From contig JAEWGL010000200.1 of NCBI GenBank assembly GCA_023388335.1, positions 1 to 24,575 on the forward strand: a stretch of DNA of 24,575 bases. The letters run 5' to 3'. Positions within the stretch are counted from its first letter, which is position 1. Every line of letters starts with the position of its first letter. Both the position numbers and the translations under genes were made by a program. Positions 17,091 through 23,860 of the stretch are shown here, in pieces. The stretch comes from Pseudomonadota bacterium. Lineage in GTDB: Bacteria > Pseudomonadota > Gammaproteobacteria > Pseudomonadales > Pseudomonadaceae. Below the pieces are notes generated by a model. The model was not told where the DNA came from. It did no database searches and worked only from the letters and a program-made list of their open reading frames with translations.

Positions 17091-18047
17091 ATGAAAGTCC
17101 TATTTCTGGTGCAGAAGGAACAACGGGCGATCCTCGATCGTCTGTATGAAGGCGTTGCCGCCAATTGCGACTGCGACCTGCGCTGGCTTAGCAGCGACGA
17201 GCAGCGCAACCTGCGCCGTTACTTCAGGCGTGAGGTCGATGTCACGCAGTACGACCGCATCGTCTTTTTCCTGCGCTTCAAGCAGGAGATCCGTCAGGTC
17301 GGTTTCATCCGCACGCTGCCCAACCTGGTGATTCTCGAGCACGATGCCTACCAGAACTACATCCCCTGCAAGTACACCGGCAAGTTCAGCGCGCATTATC
17401 GCAAACTGCCGTGGGCACGGGTGATCAGCTCCGGCTACGTGGTCAGCGAGCGGTTGCGTCAGGAAGGCTTCGACGCCGTATTCGTGCCCAAGGGCTACGA
17501 TGAGCAATTGCTCGGCGACCAAGGGCGCGAGCGCGATATCGAACTGGCCTTTGTCGGCAGCACCAAGAGCGTGGCCTACAGCGGGCGCAAGGCGCTGCTC
17601 GATGAGCTGGGACAAGTGGAAAACCTAGTGGTGACCCGCACCAAGTCGGGTGAGGACTACTGCAATACGCTCAACCGGATACGTTTTTTCGTCAGTGCCG
17701 ATGTTGGCATGGGCGAGTACATGATCAAGAATTTCGAGGCGATGGCGTGTGGATGCGTGCTGCTGGCCTATGACCAAGGCGCGGCGGAAAACCGTGCCCT
17801 GGGACTGCAGGACATGCACAACGTGGTCCTCTACAGCAGCATTCCCCAGCTTCAGGAGAAGCTTGGGATACTGCGCAGCGACCCGGCCCTGGCCGCGCGG
17901 ATTGCGGCCAACGGCCGCGAGCTCGCGGTTTCGGGCTTTAGTTTTACCCAGGTTGGCCGTAGCATCGTCCAGCACATGCAAGCCCCTCTGCGCCCGCGCC
18001 CGGCACTCACTGCCTGGCAGCGTCTACGACTGAGGCTGGGTCTGTGA
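17091..18047 (+). CDS. ssg: Ssg, cell-surface sugar glycosyltransferase
   Basis: A 318-residue protein of the Ssg family described in Pseudomonas as a cell-surface glycan glycosyltransferase affecting LPS, exopolysaccharide, surface spreading and phage sensitivity. It begins MKVLFLVQKEQRAILDRLYEG. It has a GT-B-like C-terminal half with FVGSTKSVAYSGRK and KNFEAMACGCVLLAYDQG, the latter resembling the E-x-M-A-x-G donor-binding motif of GT4-like enzymes (Pfam Glyco_trans_1_2 type). The ATG at 17091 has AAGGA upstream; an earlier in-frame ATG at 17064 lacks family support. It follows dnpA by 48 bp without overlap, so it may be less tightly coupled than the four preceding genes. The precise linkage made is not known to me. 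Confidence 0.88.
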   Translation: MKVLFLVQKEQRAILDRLYEGVAANCDCDLRWLSSDEQRNLRRYFRREVDVTQYDRIVFFLRFKQEIRQVGFIRTLPNLVILEHDAYQNYIPCKYTGKFSAHYRKLPWARVISSGYVVSERLRQEGFDAVFVPKGYDEQLLGDQGRERDIELAFVGSTKSVAYSGRKALLDELGQVENLVVTRTKSGEDYCNTLNRIRFFVSADVGMGEYMIKNFEAMACGCVLLAYDQGAAENRALGLQDMHNVVLYSSIPQLQEKLGILRSDPALAARIAANGRELAVSGFSFTQVGRSIVQHMQAPLRPRPALTAWQRLRLRLGL

Positions 18048-18113
18048 CTCACTCACTTCGTTCCCCAGGGATGGGGCTCGAGCAGCTGAAAACCTTCAAG
18101 CGGAGGGAGCCCG

Positions 18114-18887
18114 GTGCGCTTCTCTGATAGCAGTGATATCACCCTGGTGGTGACCAGTTGCGGGCGCTTCGACCTGCTCAAGGCCACCCTGGAAAGTTTC
18201 GACCGCTTCAATACCGCGCCGATCCGCGAGGTCTTCATCACCGAGGACTCGGGCGACCAGGCGGTGCACGCGGCGATACCCGCGAACTGGAAAGGCCATT
18301 GCACGGTGTTCGTCAACACGCCGAAGCTTGGCCAGCTGGCCTCGATCGACCTGGCCTATGGGCAGGTCAAGACGCCGTACATCTTCCATTGCGAAGACGA
18401 CTGGCAGTTCTATCGCCCAGGCTTCGTCGAGGACTCGCGGTCCATTCTGCAAGTCAGTCCGCACCTGCTGCAGGTGTGGCTGCGCAGCTATGCCCATGAC
18501 CTGGCGATCCACAGCCCGTACATTCACTTGGGCGATCGCCAGGTGATCGGGGGCGTTCCCTGTTACCCGCTGCTCTCGGAGAAGGCCGAATGGCAGAGCT
18601 TTTCCCTCAATCCCGGCTTGCGCCGACTCAGCGATTATCAGCGATGCGCGCCGTTTAGCGCCTATGCTGGAGAAAAAGCACTGTCGCGGCGCTATGCCGA
18701 ATTGAACCTGACCGCTGTCACCCTGGAGGGCGATGCGGTACTGCACACGGGGTTCGGCAGTCATGTCACTTTGCCTGAGGAGCGCCAACGCAAGGAACGT
18801 CGGCGGCAGCGCGACCGCATGAAGATACTGTCGGTGCTATTGCTGGGTGTTTTGCTCGGCGCGGGTATCGGCTATATCGCAAGTTGA
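18114..18887 (+). CDS. Small GT2-like glycosyltransferase with C-terminal membrane anchor
   Basis: A 257-residue protein. Residues 8-100 resemble the start of a GT-A/GT2 fold: ITLVVTSCGRFDLLKATLESF, then IREVFITEDSGD, LGQLASIDLAYGQ and HCEDDWQFY, where EDD at 94-96 fits the metal/nucleotide-binding DxD position. After a basic linker (EERQRKERRRQRDR) it ends in one hydrophobic helix of about 20 residues (236-255), so it should be tail-anchored with the catalytic domain in the cytosol. The start is the GTG at 18114, preceded by an excellent GGAGG seven bases upstream. It lies between ssg and a GT4 gene in the same direction. I do not recall an exact counterpart in the P. aeruginosa cluster. A core sugar transfer role is inferred from the fold and neighbours. 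Confidence 0.8.
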   Translation: MRFSDSSDITLVVTSCGRFDLLKATLESFDRFNTAPIREVFITEDSGDQAVHAAIPANWKGHCTVFVNTPKLGQLASIDLAYGQVKTPYIFHCEDDWQFYRPGFVEDSRSILQVSPHLLQVWLRSYAHDLAIHSPYIHLGDRQVIGGVPCYPLLSEKAEWQSFSLNPGLRRLSDYQRCAPFSAYAGEKALSRRYAELNLTAVTLEGDAVLHTGFGSHVTLPEERQRKERRRQRDRMKILSVLLLGVLLGAGIGYIAS

Positions 18888-18933
18888 AAAGTCTGCTTAT
18901 TGGCCGAACAGCCGGGAAAGGGGACACTTCCCC

Positions 18934-20022
18934 ATGAATATCGTAAACGTGATGTGGGCCGGCGGCTCCGCATATCTGTCTGTCCATAAAGTCCATCAGC
19001 AGATTCTCTCCCAGGCGGGTGAAAACGCCACCATCACCAGTTGGTTGTTGCAAGGCAGAGGTGTCTGCTGCTCCATCGGCCAGACCCGTGAATGGCATCT
19101 GCCGCACCGTCTGCTCAAGGGGCGGCTGCTCTGGCGCCTGCTGCGTCCATGGCTGCGCCTGCGCTTGCGTCGCGCCCTGCAGCAAGGCGGCGCGCAGGTC
19201 CTGCTGCTCGATGGCCTGGGTGTCGCGCGGCTGATGCTGCCAGTGCTGGAAAAAATGCCGGAGGTCCGCGCGACCGTATTGTTCCATGGGTCGACGCGCC
19301 TGCATCCTCAGGACATCCGCCTGCTGCGCATGGTCCCGGCCGAACGCCTGACCATCGCCGCGGTGTCTTCCACGCTGGCCACTGCCTTGGAAAAAGACCT
19401 GGGTCGCCCCGTTCAGGCCGTTCGCATTGCCCTTGACCCACACGCCTTCCAGCGCAACCTGCTGTCCGTCACCCAGGCGCGGCAGGCACTGGGCCTGCCG
19501 AGCGATGGGCAGGTAATGGGCGCGGTCGGCCGGCTGGTCGACAGCAAGGGCTTCGACTTCCTGCTGGAGGTCTTCGCCAGGGCCAGCGCCGACCAGCCAG
19601 CGCTGAGGCTGGTCATCCTTGGGGAAGGCGAGATGCGCCCACACCTTGAGGCGCGCATCGACTCGCTCGGGCTGGCAGGCCGCGTGGTGTTGGGCGGGCA
19701 TCGTCCTGACCTGACGCGACTGTACCGGGCGTTCGACTGGCTGCTGGTGCCCTCTCGTTCAGAAGGCCTGGGATTGGTGGTGCAGGAGGCGGTGATGGCC
19801 GGCGTGCCGGTGCTGTGCAGCGACCTGCCGGTGTTTCGCGAACAGCTCGGCGACCTGCAGTGTTACCTGCCCATCGCCGATATCGACGCCTGGACGGCCG
19901 CCCTCCAACGCTGCGCCACGCGGTCGCCTGGCGAGCTGGCGCATGCCCAACTCGAGGCATTGGCGCCTGAGCTGGCCTGGGAGCGGTTCTGCGAGCGCTC
20001 GGCGCAGATGCTGCAGCGCTGA
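18934..20022 (+). CDS. GT4 glycosyltransferase, LPS core (position of WapR)
   Basis: A 362-residue GT4 enzyme with the usual two Rossmann domains. The C-terminal domain shows GAVGRLVDSKGFDFLLE (196-212), LVILGEGEMR and the donor-binding SEGLGLVVQE (276-285) followed by AVMAGVPVLCSDLPVFRE. The ATG at 18934 follows AAGGGG at 18918-18923 and gives the natural start MNIVNVMWAGGSA; the longer open frame from 18847 would run back into the previous gene. It is the last gene of the plus-strand run and is convergent with the kinase-like gene, with only four bases between the stops. By position it corresponds to PA5000 (wapR, an outer-core rhamnosyltransferase) of P. aeruginosa, but orthology and sugar specificity are not proven by the sequence, so I give no symbol. 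Confidence 0.88.
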   Translation: MNIVNVMWAGGSAYLSVHKVHQQILSQAGENATITSWLLQGRGVCCSIGQTREWHLPHRLLKGRLLWRLLRPWLRLRLRRALQQGGAQVLLLDGLGVARLMLPVLEKMPEVRATVLFHGSTRLHPQDIRLLRMVPAERLTIAAVSSTLATALEKDLGRPVQAVRIALDPHAFQRNLLSVTQARQALGLPSDGQVMGAVGRLVDSKGFDFLLEVFARASADQPALRLVILGEGEMRPHLEARIDSLGLAGRVVLGGHRPDLTRLYRAFDWLLVPSRSEGLGLVVQEAVMAGVPVLCSDLPVFREQLGDLQCYLPIADIDAWTAALQRCATRSPGELAHAQLEALAPELAWERFCERSAQMLQR

Positions 20023-20039
20023 CGTGTCAGCGACGCAGC
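20010..20039. terminator. Palindrome spanning both stops of convergent genes
   Basis: Bases 20010-20023 and 20026-20039 are inverted repeats matching at 12 of 14 positions, including a perfect GCTGAC/GTCAGC core around a two-base centre. The palindrome covers the stop codons of the GT4 gene (20020-20022) and the kinase-like gene (20027-20029). It could act as a bidirectional hairpin terminator, though no T-tract follows on either side. Confidence 0.4.
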
Positions 20040-20632
20040 AGGACCTGTTCGAAATCAGCCAGGGGGAACTGCCCGGTGAGGTTCTCCCGGTTGATATAAC
20101 GAACGAAGTGCTGCACGTTGCGCCGGACCATGCGCGGTGGCAGCGGCGCGCGCATGAAGCGCATGTCGGCCACGTCGATCAGGCCCATGCGCTGGTCGGG
20201 AGTGACGACCACGTTACCCAGGTGCAGCGAGCGAAAGTAGATCCCCGATCGATGCAAGTGGCGGATCAGCTCGATCAGTTCGGGCAGGCGCACCGACCAG
20301 CTGAAGCCCGGCTCACGCGACAACTGCAGCAAGGTCTGCCCCGGCAGCGGCCGATAGAGCACGGCCGTCTTGCCCGGCGTCTCGAGCTTGTGATGGCTGA
20401 TCACTTCCAGCGTCGGGATGCCCAGTTGCGCCAGGCGCGCGGCGTTGTCCATGAAGCGCTGCGAGTAGGGACGCAGCAATGCAGAGGAAATCAGACGCTT
20501 GCGACGAAAAACCTTGAGGATATTTCCGTCCTCGAGCAGGTAGACTTTGGCGCCGTAGCTATCTGCCTCGAGGACCTTGGCGCCGAGTGTCAGCTGATCG
20601 AAGTCGACCTGGGAGAGCGGGGTGCTTTGCAT
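20027..20632 (-). CDS. Kinase-fold protein of the LPS core cluster (PA4998-like)
   Basis: A 201-residue protein resembling small protein-kinase-fold enzymes of the InaA/WaaP/Kdo-kinase group. It has a candidate ATP lysine at 40 (NILKVFRRK), a loop IYFRSLHLGNVVVT whose LHLGN (136-140) matches the catalytic-loop end of HGDLHxGN kinases, and LIDVAD (151-156) for the metal-binding Asp. The residue before LHLGN is Ser 135 where catalytic Asp is normal, so activity is uncertain. I chose the ATG at 20632, with AAGG eight bases upstream; an upstream TTG would add 13 residues. It is transcribed away from waaL and towards the GT4 gene. Homologues in pseudomonads carry names such as lipopolysaccharide kinase or toluene tolerance protein. 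Phosphorylation of a core sugar is a plausible but unproven role. Confidence 0.8.
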   Translation of the reverse strand: MQSTPLSQVDFDQLTLGAKVLEADSYGAKVYLLEDGNILKVFRRKRLISSALLRPYSQRFMDNAARLAQLGIPTLEVISHHKLETPGKTAVLYRPLPGQTLLQLSREPGFSWSVRLPELIELIRHLHRSGIYFRSLHLGNVVVTPDQRMGLIDVADMRFMRAPLPPRMVRRNVQHFVRYINRENLTGQFPLADFEQVLLRR

Positions 20633-20698
20633 GAATAAAGCCTTGTCTTCTGGCAAGCAAATGACCGGCAATAATGCCGAAAAAGGTACGGATATACC

Positions 20699-23600
20699 AT
20701 GACGGCGTCATTCGAATCATCGGGAGAACGGATGTTGTATGAGAGACGCTGGGCCCAGGCCTGGTTGGCGTTCGGTTTTCTCTGGTTCCTCGGCGCCATC
20801 GCGCTGGCCCCCAGCAACAAGCTCTATCAGCAAGGGCTGATCCTGTTCTTCTGGCTGCCGGCGTTGCTGCTGGGCTGGTCGGCACGACGGCTGCTGCTTC
20901 AGGTCTGGCAGCAGCAACGGGCGCTCTGGGCCAGCATGCTCCTGCTCCTGGGCTGGTGCGCTTTGAGCCTTGGCTGGTCGAGTACCGAGGAGGGCGGTCG
21001 CGAGGGCAAGCGTCTGCTCTACATCGTGCTGTTCCTGCTGCCGTTTCCCCTGCTGGCGCAGGCCGGGATGGCGCGGGCCAGGCGCCTGCTGCAGCTTGGC
21101 GGCGGGCTTTTGGGCATCGCCGCGCTGATTTCGATCGTCCATTACTACGGGGCGCTCGGTCACTCCCTGAGGACCCGGCTCGAAGGCATCGGAGAGATCT
21201 CCCATCCAATCCTCGGCGCCTACGTCATCGGCGCCGCGGTAGTCTGGCTGCTGCATGCCTGGCCGCGTCATCGTGCGGCCCTGGGCGCCTGGGCCTTGTC
21301 CCTGCTGTGTCTGGGCGCCTTCGTAGTCCTCAGCCAGAGTCGCGGCGCCGCCCTGGCGCTGGTGATCACCCTGGTGCTGGCGCCGCTCTGGTGCCGGGAC
21401 AAGCGCAGCGTGCTGGTGGCCTTGGCATCCCTGGCGGCGACGGGCGTGGCCTTCGCGATGATGCATGACCTGATCATGATCCGCGGTTCGTCCTTCCGCC
21501 CCGAGATCCTGCTGTCGTCGCTGCACATGATCGGCGAGAATCCCTGGACCGGGCTGGGCCTGGGTGCGACCTACCGGGTCGAGGCCGTGGGTATCGTGTT
21601 CGACCACACCCACAACATGTTCACTCACGTCGCCCTCGAGCTTGGTATCCCCGGCATGCTGCTCTGGGTGGCGGTCTGGCTGTGCGCCCTGCGCGAGATC
21701 TGGCGCGCCCGCCACAGCCCCTTCGGCAAGATGGCGCTGGCGCTCTGGGTGTTCTCGTCCCTGACCATGCAGTTCGATGCCGCCAGCCTGACTGGCACAC
21801 CGCGTGCGGAGTGGTTCATCAGCTGGCTGCCGATCGGTCTGGCGGCGATGTTGCCTTGGACGCATGGTGCAGGCAAAGGCTGTGGTAAAATTTCCGGTTC
21901 TACCCGAACAGCGAGCTCCATGATGGCCGATTCACCGCGACAGGCGGAGCAGAACTCCAGCCTGAAGATCTACTTCCGGCTGCTGAGCTATGTGAAACCC
22001 TACCTGGGCATTTTCCTGCTGAGTATCCTAGGGTTCGTGATCTTCGCCTCGACCCAGCCCATGCTGGCCGGGATTCTCAAGTACTTCGTCGATGGTCTGA
22101 GCAATCCGCAAGCGGTGTTGTTCCCCACCGTGCCTTACCTGCGCGACCTGGAGTTGCTGCAGGCCGTGCCCCTGCTGATCATACTGATCGCGGCGTGGCA
22201 GGGGCTGGGGTCGTTTCTGGGCAACTACTTCCTGGCCAAGGTTTCCCTGTGCCTGGTTCATGACCTGCGGGTCGAGTTGTTCAACAAGCTGCTGGTACTG
22301 CCTAACCGCTACTTCGACAACCACAACTCCGGGCACTTGATCTCGCGCATCACCTTCAACGTGACCATGGTCACCGGTGCCGCCACCGATGCGATCAAGG
22401 TGGTGATCCGTGAAGGCCTGACCGTGGTCTTCCTGTTTGCCTACCTGCTGTGGATGAACTGGAAATTGACCTTGGTGATGGTCGCGATTCTGCCGATCAT
22501 CGCCTTGATGGTGAGCACCGCCAGCAAGAAATTCCGCAAGCAGAGCAAGAAGATCCAGGTGGCCATGGGCGACGTGACCCATGTGGCCTCCGAGACCATC
22601 CAGGGTTACCGGGTGGTGCGCAGCTTCGGCGGCGAAGGCTACGAAGAACGGCGCTTCCGCGCGGCCAGCCAGGGCAACACCGACAAGCAACTGCGCATGA
22701 CCAAGACCGGCGCGGTGTACACGCCGATGCTGCAATTGGTGATCTACAGTGCCATGGCGGCCCTGATGTTCCTGGTGCTGTTCCTGCGCGGTGAGGCGTC
22801 TGCCGGTGACCTGGTGGCCTATATCACCGCCGCGGGCCTGCTGCCCAAGCCGATCCGCCAGCTGTCCGAAGTCAGCTCGACCATTCAGAAAGGCCTCGCC
22901 GGCGCCGAGAGCATCTTCGAGCAGCTCGACGAGCAGCCTGAGGTCGATCACGGTACCGTCGAGAAAGAGCGGGTCCAAGGCCGTCTCGAAGTGCGCAACC
23001 TGAGCTTCACCTACCCCGGCACCGAGCGCCAGGTGCTCACCGACATCAGCTTCACCGCCGAACCTGGGCAGATGATCGCGCTGGTCGGTCGTTCAGGCAG
23101 CGGCAAGTCGACCCTGGCGGCGCTGATCCCACGCTTCTATCACCACGACCAGGGCCAGATCCTGCTCGACGGCGTGGAGATCGAGACCTATCGCCTGCGC
23201 AACCTGCGTCGCCATGTTGCCCAGGTGACCCAGCACGTCACCCTGTTCAACGACACCGTGGCCAACAACATCGCCTATGGCGACCTGGCAGGCGCCCCCC
23301 GTGAGGCGATCGAGGCCGCTGCCACCGATGCCTACGCCAAGGACTTCGTCGAGCAGTTGCCCAAGGGCTTCGACACCGAGGTGGGCGAGAACGGCGTCCT
23401 GCTGTCCGGTGGCCAGCGCCAGCGCCTGGCGATCGCCCGGGCGCTGCTGAAGAACGCGCCATTGCTGATCCTCGACGAGGCCACCTCGGCGCTGGACACC
23501 GAGTCGGAGCGGCATATCCAGGCCGCCCTGGATCACGTCATGCAAGGGCGCACCACCCTGGTCATCGCCCACCGCCTCTCGACCATCGAGAAGGCCGACA

Positions 23601-23731
23601 TGATCCTGGTCATGGACCAGGGCCGGCTGGTGGAGCGCGGCACCCATGCCGAGCTGCTCGAAACCAATGGCCATTATGCCCGCCTGCATGCCATGGGCCT
23701 GGATGAGCCGGTCCAGGCCAATATCACCTGA
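20699..23731 (+). CDS. waaL: Single reading frame: O-antigen ligase WaaL joined to MsbA
   Basis: One uninterrupted 1010-codon frame. Codons 1-407 encode a polytopic O-antigen ligase (Wzy_C family) with about ten or more membrane helices, a conserved SRGAALAL segment and the signature HTHNMFTHVALELGIPG near residue 304 ahead of the last helices. WaaL joins undecaprenyl-linked O-antigen to lipid A-core on the periplasmic side of the inner membrane. Codons 408-1010 encode a full MsbA, listed separately. No stop codon separates the two, although both are normally separate proteins of about 400 and 600 residues. The start may be the ATG at 20699 or, more likely, 20732, which has GGGAGA upstream and gives MLYERRWAQ. 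A TGA in the +1 frame overlaps the msbA ATG, so a single-base change may have removed an ATGA-type junction. Whether a fused protein is made cannot be decided from sequence. Confidence 0.85.
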   Translation: MTASFESSGERMLYERRWAQAWLAFGFLWFLGAIALAPSNKLYQQGLILFFWLPALLLGWSARRLLLQVWQQQRALWASMLLLLGWCALSLGWSSTEEGGREGKRLLYIVLFLLPFPLLAQAGMARARRLLQLGGGLLGIAALISIVHYYGALGHSLRTRLEGIGEISHPILGAYVIGAAVVWLLHAWPRHRAALGAWALSLLCLGAFVVLSQSRGAALALVITLVLAPLWCRDKRSVLVALASLAATGVAFAMMHDLIMIRGSSFRPEILLSSLHMIGENPWTGLGLGATYRVEAVGIVFDHTHNMFTHVALELGIPGMLLWVAVWLCALREIWRARHSPFGKMALALWVFSSLTMQFDAASLTGTPRAEWFISWLPIGLAAMLPWTHGAGKGCGKISGSTRTASSMMADSPRQAEQNSSLKIYFRLLSYVKPYLGIFLLSILGFVIFASTQPMLAGILKYFVDGLSNPQAVLFPTVPYLRDLELLQAVPLLIILIAAWQGLGSFLGNYFLAKVSLCLVHDLRVELFNKLLVLPNRYFDNHNSGHLISRITFNVTMVTGAATDAIKVVIREGLTVVFLFAYLLWMNWKLTLVMVAILPIIALMVSTASKKFRKQSKKIQVAMGDVTHVASETIQGYRVVRSFGGEGYEERRFRAASQGNTDKQLRMTKTGAVYTPMLQLVIYSAMAALMFLVLFLRGEASAGDLVAYITAAGLLPKPIRQLSEVSSTIQKGLAGAESIFEQLDEQPEVDHGTVEKERVQGRLEVRNLSFTYPGTERQVLTDISFTAEPGQMIALVGRSGSGKSTLAALIPRFYHHDQGQILLDGVEIETYRLRNLRRHVAQVTQHVTLFNDTVANNIAYGDLAGAPREAIEAAATDAYAKDFVEQLPKGFDTEVGENGVLLSGGQRQRLAIARALLKNAPLLILDEATSALDTESERHIQAALDHVMQGRTTLVIAHRLSTIEKADMILVMDQGRLVERGTHAELLETNGHYARLHAMGLDEPVQANIT
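21883..21891 (+). promoter_or_regulatory. Possible extended -10 element ahead of msbA
   Basis: TGGTAAAAT (TGn followed by TAAAAT) lies 29-37 bases upstream of the msbA start, inside the 3' end of the waaL part of the frame and in a locally AT-rich pocket. No good -35 is seen, which an extended -10 can tolerate. If active it would give msbA a transcript independent of waaL. Confidence 0.35.
21920..23731 (+). CDS. msbA: Lipid A export ATP-binding/permease protein MsbA
   Basis: Read from the ATG at 21920 this gives 603 residues, the usual Pseudomonas MsbA length, which argues that this start is still the one used. MsbA is a homodimeric ABC exporter that flips lipid A-core across the inner membrane. 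A six-helix membrane domain occupies roughly residues 25-320. The nucleotide-binding domain carries Walker A GRSGSGKST (390-398), signature LSGGQ (495-499), Walker B LLILDE (515-520) and switch His 551. The family is essential in most Gram-negatives. The ATG is doubled (ATGATG) and has a GCGAG-like weak ribosome site, so translational coupling to the upstream frame would normally be expected. The gene is in frame with waaL with no stop between. hldE follows 129 bp later after a hairpin. Confidence 0.95.
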   Translation: MMADSPRQAEQNSSLKIYFRLLSYVKPYLGIFLLSILGFVIFASTQPMLAGILKYFVDGLSNPQAVLFPTVPYLRDLELLQAVPLLIILIAAWQGLGSFLGNYFLAKVSLCLVHDLRVELFNKLLVLPNRYFDNHNSGHLISRITFNVTMVTGAATDAIKVVIREGLTVVFLFAYLLWMNWKLTLVMVAILPIIALMVSTASKKFRKQSKKIQVAMGDVTHVASETIQGYRVVRSFGGEGYEERRFRAASQGNTDKQLRMTKTGAVYTPMLQLVIYSAMAALMFLVLFLRGEASAGDLVAYITAAGLLPKPIRQLSEVSSTIQKGLAGAESIFEQLDEQPEVDHGTVEKERVQGRLEVRNLSFTYPGTERQVLTDISFTAEPGQMIALVGRSGSGKSTLAALIPRFYHHDQGQILLDGVEIETYRLRNLRRHVAQVTQHVTLFNDTVANNIAYGDLAGAPREAIEAAATDAYAKDFVEQLPKGFDTEVGENGVLLSGGQRQRLAIARALLKNAPLLILDEATSALDTESERHIQAALDHVMQGRTTLVIAHRLSTIEKADMILVMDQGRLVERGTHAELLETNGHYARLHAMGLDEPVQANIT

Positions 23732-23742
23732 AGGCCAACGGT

Positions 23743-23763
23743 TCGGGGCCTGTCGGGCCCCGA
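23743..23763 (+). terminator. Hairpin after msbA
   Basis: TCGGGGCC at 23743-23750 pairs perfectly with GGCCCCGA at 23756-23763 around a five-base loop, 11 bases after the msbA stop. Only a weak T-containing tail follows, so it may be a partial terminator or attenuator before hldE. Confidence 0.55.
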
Positions 23764-23817
23764 TCGTTACCGTCGATTGCAAAGACGCAGGTGGCCATAA
23801 AGCCGTCGCCTGGCCTG

Positions 23818-23826
23818 TGCTAATAT
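23818..23826 (+). promoter_or_regulatory. Possible extended -10 element for hldE
   Basis: TGC followed by TAATAT (23821-23826) sits 35 bases upstream of the hldE ATG in an AT-richer stretch, after the msbA hairpin. There is no convincing -35 hexamer at 17 bases. Together with the hairpin it suggests hldE has its own transcript. Confidence 0.4.
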
Positions 23827-23860
23827 CCGCCCCTGTTTAATTTTTCCATATGGGTTGCCC

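Noticed and set aside
20717..21865. 382-codon minus-strand open frame opposite the O-antigen ligase
   Set aside because: Gln/Arg/His-rich antisense of a hydrophobic membrane protein gene; no domain signal.
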